From Anaeroplasma bactoclasticum (lineage in GTDB: Bacteria; Bacillota_I; Bacilli_A; ML615J-28; CAG-313), in NCBI GenBank assembly GCA_023667245.1, contig JAMPAL010000014.1, forward strand, positions 1 to 32,143: a stretch of 32,143 nt of DNA, in the 5' to 3' direction. The translations under genes and the position numbers were made by a program. Below are positions 22,469 to 31,558 of this stretch, in pieces. Position 1 is the stretch's first letter, and every line of letters begins with the position of its first letter. Below the pieces are notes generated by a model, which worked only from the letters and a program-made list of their open reading frames with translations, was not told the origin of the DNA and ran no database searches.

Positions 22469-24703
22469 TTATTCCTTTCTAAACGTATTAATTCGAAGTG
22501 CGTTTAACACAACACACACAGAACTTAAACTCATTGCTATTGCACATAACATAGGACTAAGCACAAGTCCATTGACATAATACAATGCACCTGCCGCAAT
22601 AGGGATAAAACATGCATTATAAAAAAATGCCCAGAATAGATTCATTTTAATGGTTCGGATGACCTTTTTGCTTAATGCAATTGCTGCGGGAATATCTGTT
22701 AAATCATCTTTCATCAAAACAACTTCAGCACAATCAATCGCAACATCTGTTCCACTACCCATAGCGATACCAACATCAGCTTTCATCAGTGCAACAGAGT
22801 CATTGATTCCATCTCCCACCATAGCAATTTTTTTCCCTTCCAAATGTAATGATTCAATCACATTTGCTTTTTCTTCCGGCATCACTTGAGAAATGACATG
22901 ATCAATATGCGCATCCCTCGCAATTACATCAGCTACTTTTTTTTGATCTCCAGTCAACATCACCACATCAATATGCAAAGATTTAAGGGCTTCTACTGCC
23001 TGAATGCTAGTTGGCTTTAACTCATCTCGTAGCGCAATCATACCCAATATATTTTCCTTAGAAAACACAAAAACAACCGTCTTTCCTTCTGATAAAAGTT
23101 CTTCGTATTGCTCATGACGATAGTTTTGATTCAAGAAACTGGCTTGACCACAAAAATATTCCACACCATTAATTTTTCCTTTGACTCCTTGACCAATGCA
23201 ATTTTCAAATTCTACTACTTCAACCATTTCCACTTTTTCTTGTTTAGCATATTCAACTATACTATGACTTAGCGGATGTTCAGAATTTTTTTCAAGTGCC
23301 GCAGCAATTTTCAATAGTTCTTGTTGTGATACACAAATCGGAATCACATCAGTTACAATGGGGAGTCCTCTTGTCAATGTGCCAGTTTTATCTAAAACTA
23401 CCGTATTTACAGCACATAAATTTTCTAAACTCTCACCAGATTTAATCAAAATGCCATATCGAACGGCTTTGTACGTACCTACCATAATAGCAACTGGTGT
23501 AGCCAAGCCTAAAGCACAGGGGCATGAAATAACCAATACTGAAATGGCTCTAGCCAAACTAAACTCAAAATCCTGCTTTACAATCATCCAAATCACAAAA
23601 GTAGCTAAAGCAATAGCAATGACAATAGGCACAAAGAATAAACTGACCCTATCCGCAAGGCGTGCAGTAGAGGCTTTTGAATTACTAGCTACATCTACCA
23701 AATCAATAATTTTTTGAAGAGTTGTATCAAAACTTTCACAACTAGCTTCTATTTTCATTACTCCATTCAAATTGGTTGTACCACTTTTTACTAAACTTCC
23801 TATCTCTTTTGTCACTGGTATAGATTCGCCAGTTAAACTAGATTCATCAACTGAACTCATTCCCTCAATTACTTTTCCATCAATAGGAATCAATGCTCCA
23901 GGTTTGACCAATACAATATCACCAATTTGAATATCATCTACTTCTATTTCTAACTCAATATCCCCTTGAATCAAGATAGCTGTTTTAGGAGTTAAATCAA
24001 GTAATTCACCAATTGCTTTTGTTGCTCTTCCCTTTGATTTTTTTTCTACAAATTTTCCCAAAGAAACAAAAACAACAATCATTGCACTTGATTCAAAGTA
24101 TAACTCCATATGATAATTTTCAATCCAATCATGTTGTTGATAGATTACACCCAAAATAACCATTATCCAAGCAAATAAACCATAACCTAGACTAGCAATT
24201 GAACCAAGCGCAATTAACGAGTCCATATTAGGGGATAGTTTGAATAGGCGTTTTGTCCCATTTATAAAATAATGACGATTCATGATTAAAATAGGTATTA
24301 ATAATATAAGCTGAATGAGACCATTGAGATAAGCATACTGGTGATCTGAAAAAATACGTGGCAATGGTAGCCCCAACATTGATCCCATTGAAAAATACAT
24401 CAGTACAATCAATAAGACAATAGAGGCAATAAGTATATTTCGTTTTTTCTTTTCTTCTTTATTATTAGTTTCGTTTAATTTTTTACTCCTATCATAAATA
24501 GAAGCACTATATCCCCCTTTTTGAACTGCCTCAATGATTTGTTGATTGGAAGTGATTCCCTCATCAAATTCAACAACCATTGTACCAGTCATCAAGCTGA
24601 CCTCAACTTGTTGTATACCCTCTAATTTTTGCACATCATGCTCAACATGGGCGCTACAACTAGAACAAGTCATTCCCCCAACGTTAAACTTTTTTCTTAT
24701 CAT
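22469..24703 (-). CDS. copA: Copper-exporting P1B-type ATPase
   Basis: A 744-residue heavy-metal P-type ATPase that expels Cu(I) across the cytoplasmic membrane. It has one N-terminal HMA domain (GMTCSSC, residues 10-16), a metal channel motif CPC (394-396), the phosphorylated Asp438 in DKTGTLT, the actuator TGES (about 291-294) and the hinge GDGINDS. Near the C-terminus, YNACFIPIAAGALYY and AMSLSSVCVVLNALRI match the helix 7 and 8 Cu(I) signatures (YN and M-SS). The RBS GGAGG is 6 nt before the ATG. copZ follows 3 nt later. No CopY or CsoR gene is in the window, so the regulator is elsewhere or unlinked. Confidence 0.95.
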   Translation of the reverse strand: MIRKKFNVGGMTCSSCSAHVEHDVQKLEGIQQVEVSLMTGTMVVEFDEGITSNQQIIEAVQKGGYSASIYDRSKKLNETNNKEEKKKRNILIASIVLLIVLMYFSMGSMLGLPLPRIFSDHQYAYLNGLIQLILLIPILIMNRHYFINGTKRLFKLSPNMDSLIALGSIASLGYGLFAWIMVILGVIYQQHDWIENYHMELYFESSAMIVVFVSLGKFVEKKSKGRATKAIGELLDLTPKTAILIQGDIELEIEVDDIQIGDIVLVKPGALIPIDGKVIEGMSSVDESSLTGESIPVTKEIGSLVKSGTTNLNGVMKIEASCESFDTTLQKIIDLVDVASNSKASTARLADRVSLFFVPIVIAIALATFVIWMIVKQDFEFSLARAISVLVISCPCALGLATPVAIMVGTYKAVRYGILIKSGESLENLCAVNTVVLDKTGTLTRGLPIVTDVIPICVSQQELLKIAAALEKNSEHPLSHSIVEYAKQEKVEMVEVVEFENCIGQGVKGKINGVEYFCGQASFLNQNYRHEQYEELLSEGKTVVFVFSKENILGMIALRDELKPTSIQAVEALKSLHIDVVMLTGDQKKVADVIARDAHIDHVISQVMPEEKANVIESLHLEGKKIAMVGDGINDSVALMKADVGIAMGSGTDVAIDCAEVVLMKDDLTDIPAAIALSKKVIRTIKMNLFWAFFYNACFIPIAAGALYYVNGLVLSPMLCAIAMSLSSVCVVLNALRINTFRKE

Positions 24704-24722
24704 AGACTACCTCCTTCTTTTT

Positions 24723-24731
24723 ATTTTACCA
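24723..24731 (-). promoter_or_regulatory. Possible copA promoter, extended -10
   Basis: Minus strand TGG-TAAAAT (core 24723-24728), about 20 nt upstream of the copA ATG. There is no clear -35 and no copper box of the CopY type. Confidence 0.35.
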
Positions 24732-24782
24732 TTATCCAAGTATTTTTGAACTTGATTTGCTTATATTATTCTTATTTTGACC

Positions 24783-24818
24783 TAAAAAAAGAAGAATAAC
24801 CGAATATTTTCGGTTATT
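24783..24818 (-). terminator. Terminator at the end of the phoH-to-ADH gene run
   Basis: The 10-bp arms AATAACCGAA/TTCGGTTATT (4-nt loop) overlap the ADH stop. They are followed on the minus strand by CTTCTTTTTTT. Confidence 0.9.
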
Positions 24819-25983
24819 TTGCATTGTTAAAAATAATTTCTATAGCTTGTTTATCTAATGGTAAAAAACCTGGTATAGTCTGTATACCATTTTGAGTGGC
24901 TCTGTTGATTAATTCTTGTAATTGAAGGTCAGTTATCCCAATTTCTTTCCACGATACAGGCATTCCGATATTTTTAAAGAATCGCTTGAGTGCCTCAATC
25001 CCCATCTCAATCGTTTTTTCCCTATGCTCTTCCCGTATCCCAAAGACTTCATCAAATAAACGACAGCATTTGTCAACTAAATGGGCAGAAATGTATTTTA
25101 ACCATGCGGGAAAAAGAATAGCAAGGCCGGCTCCATGGGCAATTTCATCATACATCCCGCTTAAAATATGTTCTAGTTTATGAACAGTGAAATACATTTT
25201 AACCCCCATTCCAGTTAATCCATTGTGAGAAAAACTACTCGCAATCATCAAGGTTGCCCGTGCCTCATAATCTTGTGGATCCATTTGCACTTTTTTTCCC
25301 GCTTGAACAACCGATTTTAAAAGTGCCAATGCCACTTCATCGGTAAAAGAAAGTGAGTTTTCTGTAACCAAATATCGTTCTAAGGTATGCATCATAATAT
25401 CTACAATACCACAAGCAGTTTGATACGGAGAAACTGTATAGGTTAATTCCGGATTCAGAATAGCAAAAACTGGTCTTACACAATCTGTGTTAAATCCATT
25501 TTTAATATGGTATTGAGGGTGACTAATCACACAAGAATTACTCAATTCACTACCTGCTGCACTAATCGTTAAAATAACACCAATAGGCAAAGCTTGCTCA
25601 GGCGTTTTTTCATGTGAATGAAATAACCATGGGTCAAAATCAACACAAGCACCACAAGCAATTGACTTGCCAGAATCAATAACTGATCCACCTCCGACTG
25701 CAAGAATAAAATCAATTTGCTCGTCTTTAACCAATTGTACACCCTTTCGCACCAAATCAATTTTTGGATTTGGTTCAACCCCACCTAATTCAACATAGGA
25801 AACCTGTGCCTCTTTCAACGAAGTTATTACACGATGGTACAATCCTGTTTGAAAAATCGAATTTTTTCCATAGTGAAAAAGAATCTTCTTATATCCATAA
25901 CTTGCAATAACCTCTCCAATATGCATTTCTTGATTAGGACCAAATATAATTTTTGTTGGTGAATAATAGGTAAATGGAATCAT
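24814..25983 (-). CDS. Iron-containing alcohol dehydrogenase (BDH/YqhD-like)
   Basis: A 389-residue group III alcohol dehydrogenase that reduces aldehydes to alcohols with NAD(P)H. The dinucleotide-binding motif GGGSVIDSGK spans residues 97-106. Metal ligands can be placed as Asp195 and His199 (CGIVDIMMH), His268 (VHKLEH) and His283 (IAHGAGLAI). The sequence FGPNQEMHIGEVIASYGYKK and the length match the NADH-dependent butanol dehydrogenase branch. Which aldehyde it uses cannot be told. The RBS GGAGG is close to the ATG. It is the last gene of the long minus-strand run, 9 nt after the FNT transporter. Confidence 0.93.
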   Translation of the reverse strand: MIPFTYYSPTKIIFGPNQEMHIGEVIASYGYKKILFHYGKNSIFQTGLYHRVITSLKEAQVSYVELGGVEPNPKIDLVRKGVQLVKDEQIDFILAVGGGSVIDSGKSIACGACVDFDPWLFHSHEKTPEQALPIGVILTISAAGSELSNSCVISHPQYHIKNGFNTDCVRPVFAILNPELTYTVSPYQTACGIVDIMMHTLERYLVTENSLSFTDEVALALLKSVVQAGKKVQMDPQDYEARATLMIASSFSHNGLTGMGVKMYFTVHKLEHILSGMYDEIAHGAGLAILFPAWLKYISAHLVDKCCRLFDEVFGIREEHREKTIEMGIEALKRFFKNIGMPVSWKEIGITDLQLQELINRATQNGIQTIPGFLPLDKQAIEIIFNNAK

Positions 25984-25992
25984 ACTTTCCTC

Positions 25993-26658
25993 CTATAAAT
26001 TGATAATTATTTTTTTGCATAGTGGTATAAGAAATCCACCTATTGAATTGCCTATCACTACAAAGAGAATTGAACTTACGCTTTGAAGTGTTATTGTTTT
26101 ATCCAAAGAAAAATAAAACATATTGGCAACACAATGTTCAAATCCACAAAGAATAAATCCAGCTATACAAAGCATTAGAACTACGTATTTGCCTATAGAA
26201 TTTTCTATTTTGACAAATCCTTCTACCGCAAAATAAATGAGCATGCCACAACAAATACCCAGTAATATCGACTCCCACCAACTATAACTCATTTTAGTTG
26301 CAATCATAGTCTCTACGAATTCAGGCATCTCAAATAAATTTCTAAACATCCATCCCATAAGAAGTGCCCCAACATAATTGCCAATTAACCCTAAAAAAAG
26401 TTGAACAGGATAATAGCTTTCATCCAACATTTTAAGGCGATCAAATACATAACAAATCTTACCTGTGTATAAGAAAAAGCCAAAATTGCAAATCAAAATC
26501 AACCCTACTGGAAATAAGAATGCGGCAAGAGCCAAATTGGAGGTTAATTTTCTTGTCTGAATATACAATAATCCACCAATTGCAATGCATATTCCCGCAA
26601 ATATTCCCTTAATAAAAATAGCTAAATAACCTGTATATTTCTTACTTGAATGGTTCAT
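25993..26658 (-). CDS. Formate/nitrite transporter (FNT) family protein
   Basis: A 221-residue, six-helix membrane protein. Family marks are FEHCVANMFYFSLD (FNT channels have GFEH.VANM) in the fifth helix region and IGNSIGGFLIP near the end. FNT proteins are pentameric channels for formate, nitrite, lactate or hydrosulfide. The selectivity cannot be called by eye. It is shorter than the usual 260-280 residues because of short termini. The start overlaps the end of the PPIase gene by 17 nt, and the only RBS-like AAAGG is 13 nt away, so translation is probably coupled. Formate export would fit a mixed-acid fermenter with the alcohol dehydrogenase next door. Confidence 0.88.
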   Translation of the reverse strand: MNHSSKKYTGYLAIFIKGIFAGICIAIGGLLYIQTRKLTSNLALAAFLFPVGLILICNFGFFLYTGKICYVFDRLKMLDESYYPVQLFLGLIGNYVGALLMGWMFRNLFEMPEFVETMIATKMSYSWWESILLGICCGMLIYFAVEGFVKIENSIGKYVVLMLCIAGFILCGFEHCVANMFYFSLDKTITLQSVSSILFVVIGNSIGGFLIPLCKKIIINL

Positions 26659-27295
26659 TACTTACTTTTACCTTTGTAATTGAAATGATTTCAGTTGGAA
26701 AATCATCAAATCCATAACCTAATGTTCCTGTTTTAATTTTGCTAAATTTTAAAATCACATCATTACTTGCATCATCTGTTGTTTTACCAAAAGCGGCATA
26801 ATCCCCATCTAACCAATTACAATCTCCACAGCAAAGAAAAAACTGGGATGTTGCGGAATTTGGATTACTTGTTCTTGCCATTGAAATAACACCCAGCGTG
26901 TGTTTAATATCATTATTTGGATACCCATTATTAGCAAATTCACCTTGAATAGGTTCAACCCCTTTTTTATCCACTAAATTGTTGCCTTCAACATAATACC
27001 CCCCTGTTTGAATCATAAATCCCGCAATGATACGATGAAAAATAGTTCCTACATAAAAATCTTCTTGCGCAAGACGAACAAAATTCTCAACAGACAAGGG
27101 AGCCTTGTCATGATAAAGCACAAGATGAATCTGATCCTTGGTTGAAAATTCAATTTCTGCATATATCTTTTGATTAAAATCTATCATGTTTTTTTCTCCT
27201 TCTTCTTTTTTTCTTTTTGATTGACATGCACTTAGGCATAACATACTTTCAATTAAAAGTATACATATTATCATATATTGTAATATTTTTTTCAT
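26642..27295 (-). CDS. Lipoprotein peptidyl-prolyl cis-trans isomerase, cyclophilin type
   Basis: A 217-residue cyclophilin with a lipoprotein signal peptide (lipobox LSAC, Cys about 24), so it probably acts on the outer face of the membrane, helping exported proteins fold. The catalytic region is seen as FHRIIAGFMIQTGG, followed by NSATSQFFLCCGDCNWLDGD and YAAFGKT. Trp in the W-L-D-G-x-Y segment is conserved. The RBS AAGGAATAGAG precedes the ATG. It starts 37 nt after luxS. Confidence 0.92.
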   Translation of the reverse strand: MKKILQYMIICILLIESMLCLSACQSKRKKEEGEKNMIDFNQKIYAEIEFSTKDQIHLVLYHDKAPLSVENFVRLAQEDFYVGTIFHRIIAGFMIQTGGYYVEGNNLVDKKGVEPIQGEFANNGYPNNDIKHTLGVISMARTSNPNSATSQFFLCCGDCNWLDGDYAAFGKTTDDASNDVILKFSKIKTGTLGYGFDDFPTEIISITKVKVSNEPFK

Positions 27296-27307
27296 ACTCT
27301 ATTCCTT

Positions 27308-27313
27308 ATTATA
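27308..27313 (-). promoter_or_regulatory. Possible internal -10 box before the PPIase gene
   Basis: A TATAAT lies on the minus strand in the 37-nt gap between luxS and the PPIase gene. No acceptable -35 precedes it. Confidence 0.25.
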
Positions 27314-27331
27314 TAGTAGGTTTACTCATCA

Positions 27332-27826
27332 CTATTTTGTTACTTCCATCTCTGGATAAATATATTTTGCTTTTGTAAAGGTATCTAGAACTTCTTCTTT
27401 GTACTTATGCATATACTTCTTTGCTAGATTAAGATCTAAATCTTTATAATTTCCGCATTCAGCCTCTGATTCTCCAGGAAGTTTTCCCTCATAAGATAAA
27501 ATATACTCAGTCATATTGCAAATCAACTTATAAATATCTAGTGGGTACAAATCACCCACCATAATTAAGTAAAAGCCAGTACGACATCCCATTGGTCCAA
27601 AGTAGATGATTTTCGTACCCCATATTTTATCATTTCGCAAAAATGTGGCTCCCAAATGTTCAATAGCATGCATTCCGCTCGTATCTATCGCGAATTCAAC
27701 ATTCGGACGCGTAATACGCATATCAAATGTAGTTACGTAATCAAAACCAAACTGATCTTTTCTAGAAATATATAATCCCGGATATAATTTCGTGTGATCT
27801 ACTAAAAAACTTGCAATTTTATTCAT
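27332..27826 (-). CDS. luxS: S-ribosylhomocysteine lyase
   Basis: A 164-residue LuxS that splits S-ribosylhomocysteine into homocysteine and DPD, the precursor of autoinducer 2. The metal site is visible: His53 and His57 in the motif HAIEHL, and Cys124 in ECGNY. Catalytic residues Glu56 and Cys81 (GPMGCRTGFYL) are present. The ATG directly follows the recO stop (0-nt gap), with AGAAGG upstream, so it is read on the recO message. No mtn (pfs) or methionine genes are next to it. Confidence 0.96.
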   Translation of the reverse strand: MNKIASFLVDHTKLYPGLYISRKDQFGFDYVTTFDMRITRPNVEFAIDTSGMHAIEHLGATFLRNDKIWGTKIIYFGPMGCRTGFYLIMVGDLYPLDIYKLICNMTEYILSYEGKLPGESEAECGNYKDLDLNLAKKYMHKYKEEVLDTFTKAKYIYPEMEVTK

Positions 27827-28564
27827 TTATGACACCTTCTTTATAATTTGTTTGGCCTTACTCGTGAAGTCCATATATTTTTCATAATATTGATCAATCG
27901 TTTCATCTAACATGACTTTACTTTGAGCAATCAAGTCAAGGAATACTTCATCTACTTTATTCATTTTAATCAGGTATAAATACTTCAATATTTTGGTCTC
28001 ATTTACATCTAGCTCGTATCCCACTCTTCTTGCACATGAAGGGCAAATTGTACCACCGAAAAATACCGAAAATGCATAATCATTTTCGATATTCTTACAT
28101 CTCATACATTGATTGAGGATAGGTGAAATCCCTAGCAAATACAGCAATTTGATTTCAAATAAATTGAGTACTACATGAGGATGATTGGTTATTTCTAACT
28201 GTTGTAAAATAGCATATGTAAAGTCATAAAACTGCGTTTTATTGTCAATGTTTTCTGCAAACATCAAAATCTTTTCCGCAATTCCAGTGAACAATAAACT
28301 TTTTTCAGAATCCATCTTTATATTTGTGTAATTGGATAAAATAAATCCCTCTGTGAATGTAGATAGCGGTGATGGAGCTGTTGCAATATATTCTACTGCT
28401 ACTGGAGCAATGGCAAAAGACTTATTTTTGCTATTGATTTTATTTGCTCCCCTCAAAATGACATTTTCTAATCCATCTGGCGTAAGTATAGTAAGCATCC
28501 TCGCATTTTCTTTATAATCTCTAGAGGTGATTACGATTCCTTTTTTCTTTATTAATTTTTTCAT
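27827..28564 (-). CDS. recO: DNA repair protein RecO
   Basis: A 245-residue protein with an N-terminal OB fold (KKGIVITSRDYKENARMLTI and TPDGLENVILRGANK) and a helical C-terminal part holding a zinc pair of CxxC motifs (CMRC and CPSC). RecO loads RecA onto SSB-coated single strands together with RecR. The ATG at 28562-28564 is chosen: GGGAG lies 7 nt upstream. The frame also stays open to a TTG at 28612, which lacks an RBS. The start overlaps yqzL. The era-yqzL-recO order is as in Bacillus. Confidence 0.93.
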   Translation of the reverse strand: MKKLIKKKGIVITSRDYKENARMLTILTPDGLENVILRGANKINSKNKSFAIAPVAVEYIATAPSPLSTFTEGFILSNYTNIKMDSEKSLLFTGIAEKILMFAENIDNKTQFYDFTYAILQQLEITNHPHVVLNLFEIKLLYLLGISPILNQCMRCKNIENDYAFSVFFGGTICPSCARRVGYELDVNETKILKYLYLIKMNKVDEVFLDLIAQSKVMLDETIDQYYEKYMDFTSKAKQIIKKVS

Positions 28565-28667
28565 CAGTTGTCTCCCTCTTTCGATAGGATTTATACATAA
28601 GATAATCTTCAATCTTTCCAGTTGAAGTAAATTGATCCCAAAGTTGATTGGATTTATCGCTTATCAA
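28521..28667 (-). CDS. yqzL: YqzL-like small protein between era and recO
   Basis: A 48-residue frame reading LISDKSNQLWDQFTSTGKIE and then DYLMYKSYRKRE. The pattern W-D-x-F-x-x-T-G-x-I-x-x-Y-L-x-Y-K matches the YqzL-like family, which lies between era and recO in Bacillus. Function unknown. The RBS AAGGAGG sits 7 nt before a TTG (28665-28667), so TTG is the likely start. An in-frame ATG at 28671-28673 is only 1 nt from the RBS. The 3' end overlaps the recO start by 44 nt in another frame, and the tail is Lys/Arg/Asn-rich (KEKRNRNHL). Confidence 0.75.
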   Translation of the reverse strand: MISDKSNQLWDQFTSTGKIEDYLMYKSYRKRETTDEKINKEKRNRNHL

Positions 28668-28735
28668 GTTCATCCCTCCTTACATATAGGATGGAAGAAT
28701 TCAAATGTTTTATACTTTGGAAAAATTAACAGTTT

Positions 28736-29641
28736 TTAGAAGTCGTCATTATTGTAACCGAATTCTTTTAACTGATATTTCTTATTTCGCCAATCTTCCT
28801 CGACTTTTACAAACAATTCCAAATACACTTTAGTACCTAGAAATTGTACAATATCTTTTCTAGCTTCCATTCCAATTGTCTTAATCATACTTCCGCCTTT
28901 GCCAATCATAATTTTCTTTTGTGATGGACGTTCTACTACAATTGTCGCATGAATATCAACCCCATTGGAATGCTCTTTAAAACTCTCGATTGTCACAGCA
29001 ACACTATGTGGAACCTCTTCACTAGTATGATGAAGAACCTTTTCGCGAATCATCTCACAAACTACAAATCGCTCAGGTTGATCTAAAAGTTGATCTTCTG
29101 GGTAATACATTGGTCCTTCACTCAAATGGCCTTTAATCAGTTCTAGCAATGCGTCAACTTGAAAACCATATGCTGCACTAATTGTAATACCATTGACAAA
29201 AGGCATTTTTTCCCGATATGTATCTATGTTTTTCTTCACTTGTTGATCGTCTTTGGATAAGTCTACTTTATTTGCTACCAAAATTGTTGGTACTTTTGAC
29301 TTTGATAATGCCTCTATAATATAAGTGTCTCCTTTTCCAAGAGGAACTGTTGCATCAATGAGATACAAAATCAAATCAATACCAGAAATGCTCGAAATAG
29401 CAAATTCATTCATCACATCACCCAATTTATTTTTCGATTTATGAATACCCGGCGTATCGACGAAAATAATTTGCTCTTGATTGGTCGTATAAATACCTTG
29501 AATTTTATTCCGAGTAGTTTGTGCTTTTGGACTCACTATCGCAACTTTTTGATTTAAAATTTGATTGAGTAAGGTACTTTTCCCGACATTAGGACGTCCA
29601 ATGATACTTACAAATCCTGATTTAAATTTACTCTTTTGCAT
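28736..29641 (-). CDS. era: GTPase Era
   Basis: A 301-residue GTPase that assists 16S rRNA maturation and 30S assembly. The G domain shows G1 GRPNVGKS, G3 DTPGIH and G4 NKVD. The C-terminal KH RNA-binding domain includes IMIGKGGSMIKTIG. The ATG at 29639-29641 gives the standard Era length. The frame stays open upstream to 29665, but those 8 residues would lie wholly within cdd. The start overlaps the end of cdd by 14 nt, and the RBS is weak, so translation is probably coupled. Confidence 0.96.
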   Translation of the reverse strand: MQKSKFKSGFVSIIGRPNVGKSTLLNQILNQKVAIVSPKAQTTRNKIQGIYTTNQEQIIFVDTPGIHKSKNKLGDVMNEFAISSISGIDLILYLIDATVPLGKGDTYIIEALSKSKVPTILVANKVDLSKDDQQVKKNIDTYREKMPFVNGITISAAYGFQVDALLELIKGHLSEGPMYYPEDQLLDQPERFVVCEMIREKVLHHTSEEVPHSVAVTIESFKEHSNGVDIHATIVVERPSQKKIMIGKGGSMIKTIGMEARKDIVQFLGTKVYLELFVKVEEDWRNKKYQLKEFGYNNDDF

Positions 29642-30038
29642 CCAATTCACGCTCATCAAATGCATAAGGTAACAAGTCTTTTACCTTCAATTCTTTATAT
29701 TGTCCATCCAACCTAAACAATGTTACCTTTGCTTCTGCATTCATTAATTCACAAATTACTTGTCGACAAGCCCCACATGGATATAAATATTCTTGGCTTT
29801 TGCCTATTAATACGAGTTCCATAATATCATCTTTTCGAATACCATTAGAATAAGCGCTAAATAAAGCACTTCTTTCTGCACAATTGGATAATCCGTATGA
29901 TGCATTTTCTACATTCGCTCCTAAATAAATTTCATCATTCTTAGTAAGAACCAAGGCTCCTACTTGAAAATGAGAATATTTTGCATAAGCATTATCATAT
30001 GCTTTTTTGACTAATTTAAATTTTTCTGCTTGATTCAT
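29628..30038 (-). CDS. cdd: Cytidine deaminase
   Basis: A 136-residue homotetrameric-type enzyme that converts cytidine and deoxycytidine to uridine and deoxyuridine. The zinc site is NVENASYG...Cys53-Ala-Glu55 with Cys88 and Cys91 in PCGACRQV. Glu55 is the proton shuttle. The RBS GGAG precedes the ATG. It sits between ybeY and era, as in Bacillus, but dgkA is missing between ybeY and cdd. Confidence 0.96.
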   Translation of the reverse strand: MNQAEKFKLVKKAYDNAYAKYSHFQVGALVLTKNDEIYLGANVENASYGLSNCAERSALFSAYSNGIRKDDIMELVLIGKSQEYLYPCGACRQVICELMNAEAKVTLFRLDGQYKELKVKDLLPYAFDERELDAKE

Positions 30039-30047
30039 CTATTTCTC

Positions 30048-30497
30048 CTATCTTGTTATGTTTAAGGCATCTAATATTTGATCTTGTAAAGCAAACATAT
30101 GTGCTTCATCTTCTGGTTGGATATGGTCGTAACCCAATAAGTGAAGAATACCATGCGTAATTAAAAAAGCACATTCTCGATAAGGCGTATGACCATATTC
30201 AATTGCTTGCTCGAACACTTTATCTGTACAAATAAAAATATCACCTAATTCTTCTGGTATCTTTCTAGCAGGATCCTCATCAATATAGGCAAAGGAAATC
30301 ACATCGGTTGGTCGATCTATTTGTCGATAATCCTTATTGATTTGATGAATTTCCTCTTGATTAACAAAGATATAGCTAGCAATATGACGCCCCTTGACGT
30401 GTAAGAGATGGGCTGTCTTTTTCATTATCTGTTTTGTTAACTTTTGTACATCAAATTCAAACGCTTCTACTTTTCCTGCAAAATTCACTTTAATCAT
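30048..30497 (-). CDS. ybeY: Endoribonuclease YbeY (rRNA maturation)
   Basis: A 149-residue metalloprotein with the signature HGILHLLGYDH (three His zinc ligands). It cuts in 16S rRNA 3'-end maturation and ribosome quality control. The ATG at 30495-30497 follows GAGG by 6 nt. The frame continues four codons upstream without an RBS. It overlaps the end of phoH by 8 nt. Confidence 0.95.
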   Translation of the reverse strand: MIKVNFAGKVEAFEFDVQKLTKQIMKKTAHLLHVKGRHIASYIFVNQEEIHQINKDYRQIDRPTDVISFAYIDEDPARKIPEELGDIFICTDKVFEQAIEYGHTPYRECAFLITHGILHLLGYDHIQPEDEAHMFALQDQILDALNITR

Positions 30498-31482
30498 AAT
30501 TTTCCTCATATTTTTCGATTATTTTTGAAACCAGTGGATGACGCATCACATCATATTTGCCAAAATGAATATGTTCAATTCCCTCAATGCCTTCTAATAT
30601 CTTGGTTGCCTCAATCAATCCACTAGAAGTATGCGTAGGTAAGTCAATCTGAGTAACATCTCCTGTAATGACCATTTTTGAATTAAATCCAAGTCTAGTC
30701 ACAAACATTTTCATCTGATTGCTTGTAGTATTTTGTGCCTCATCCAAAATAATCATTGCATTATCCAATGTTCTACCCCGCATATACGCAAGAGGGGCAA
30801 TTTCAATCGTACCTTTTTCGATGAGTTTATCCACATTTTCCTTTCCCATAAATTCGTATAGAGCATCATAAATCGGAATTAAATATGGATCCACTTTTTC
30901 TTTCAAATCACCAGGTAAAAAACCCAATTTTTCTCCTGCTTCTACAGCTGGTCGTGTGATAATGATTTTTCGAATTTGATTCTTTTTTAGTGCATTTACC
31001 GCATGCGCTACAGCTAAATATGTTTTCCCCGTTCCCGCACTACCTGTTACGAACACGATGCTAGCCTTATCTAAAGCATCTATATATCGTTTTTGAGCAA
31101 GTGTCTTTACAATGATTTTTCGGCTATCAAATGTGTTTAAAATGACGCTTCGATTTTGATAAAATTGATAAGCTTGTTCTTCCGCTATGTCTAAATCAGA
31201 TGCCATTTGGAACAAATAAATGAGATGCAAATAATCCCTTGCTTCTAATCTTGTACCTTTTTCAAGCAAACGAGAAATGGTAGCAAATAATCTTTCTAAT
31301 TGTTGACTTAAATCTGGATTAAGCAAGGCAATATCCTCATCAATGACAATAGCATGATTGATATGCTCCAATTTTATATCTAATTCACTCGACATAAGTC
31401 GGATGTAGGTATTATTAGGACCAACAAATTGTTGTTCTAATTCCATTTGGTCAAATGTAATTAATTTTTTAAAAGTCATCAT
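30490..31482 (-). CDS. phoH: PhoH family ATPase
   Basis: A protein of about 330 residues with Walker A GSAGTGKTYLA and Walker B MIILDEAQNT, the PhoH-family P-loop fold related to helicases. PhoH proteins are linked to RNA metabolism, and the gene is nearly always next to ybeY. The ATG at 31480-31482 (or the next one, 31477-31479) follows AGAAGG. An ATG at 31497 would lie at or before the transcription start predicted from the -10 box at 31502-31507, so it is rejected. First gene of the long minus-strand run. Confidence 0.94.
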   Translation of the reverse strand: MMTFKKLITFDQMELEQQFVGPNNTYIRLMSSELDIKLEHINHAIVIDEDIALLNPDLSQQLERLFATISRLLEKGTRLEARDYLHLIYLFQMASDLDIAEEQAYQFYQNRSVILNTFDSRKIIVKTLAQKRYIDALDKASIVFVTGSAGTGKTYLAVAHAVNALKKNQIRKIIITRPAVEAGEKLGFLPGDLKEKVDPYLIPIYDALYEFMGKENVDKLIEKGTIEIAPLAYMRGRTLDNAMIILDEAQNTTSNQMKMFVTRLGFNSKMVITGDVTQIDLPTHTSSGLIEATKILEGIEGIEHIHFGKYDVMRHPLVSKIIEKYEENYD

Positions 31483-31501
31483 AAGTCCTTCTTTCATTAT
31501 T

Positions 31502-31510
31502 ATTATATCA
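31502..31510 (-). promoter_or_regulatory. phoH promoter, extended -10
   Basis: Minus strand TGA-TATAAT (core 31502-31507). The leader would be only about 13 nt. It is the likely promoter for the phoH-to-ADH run. Confidence 0.6.
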
Positions 31511-31558
31511 AATTATGTAAAAAATATAAAGTAATTTAACAAATCATTTTTATTTTCC

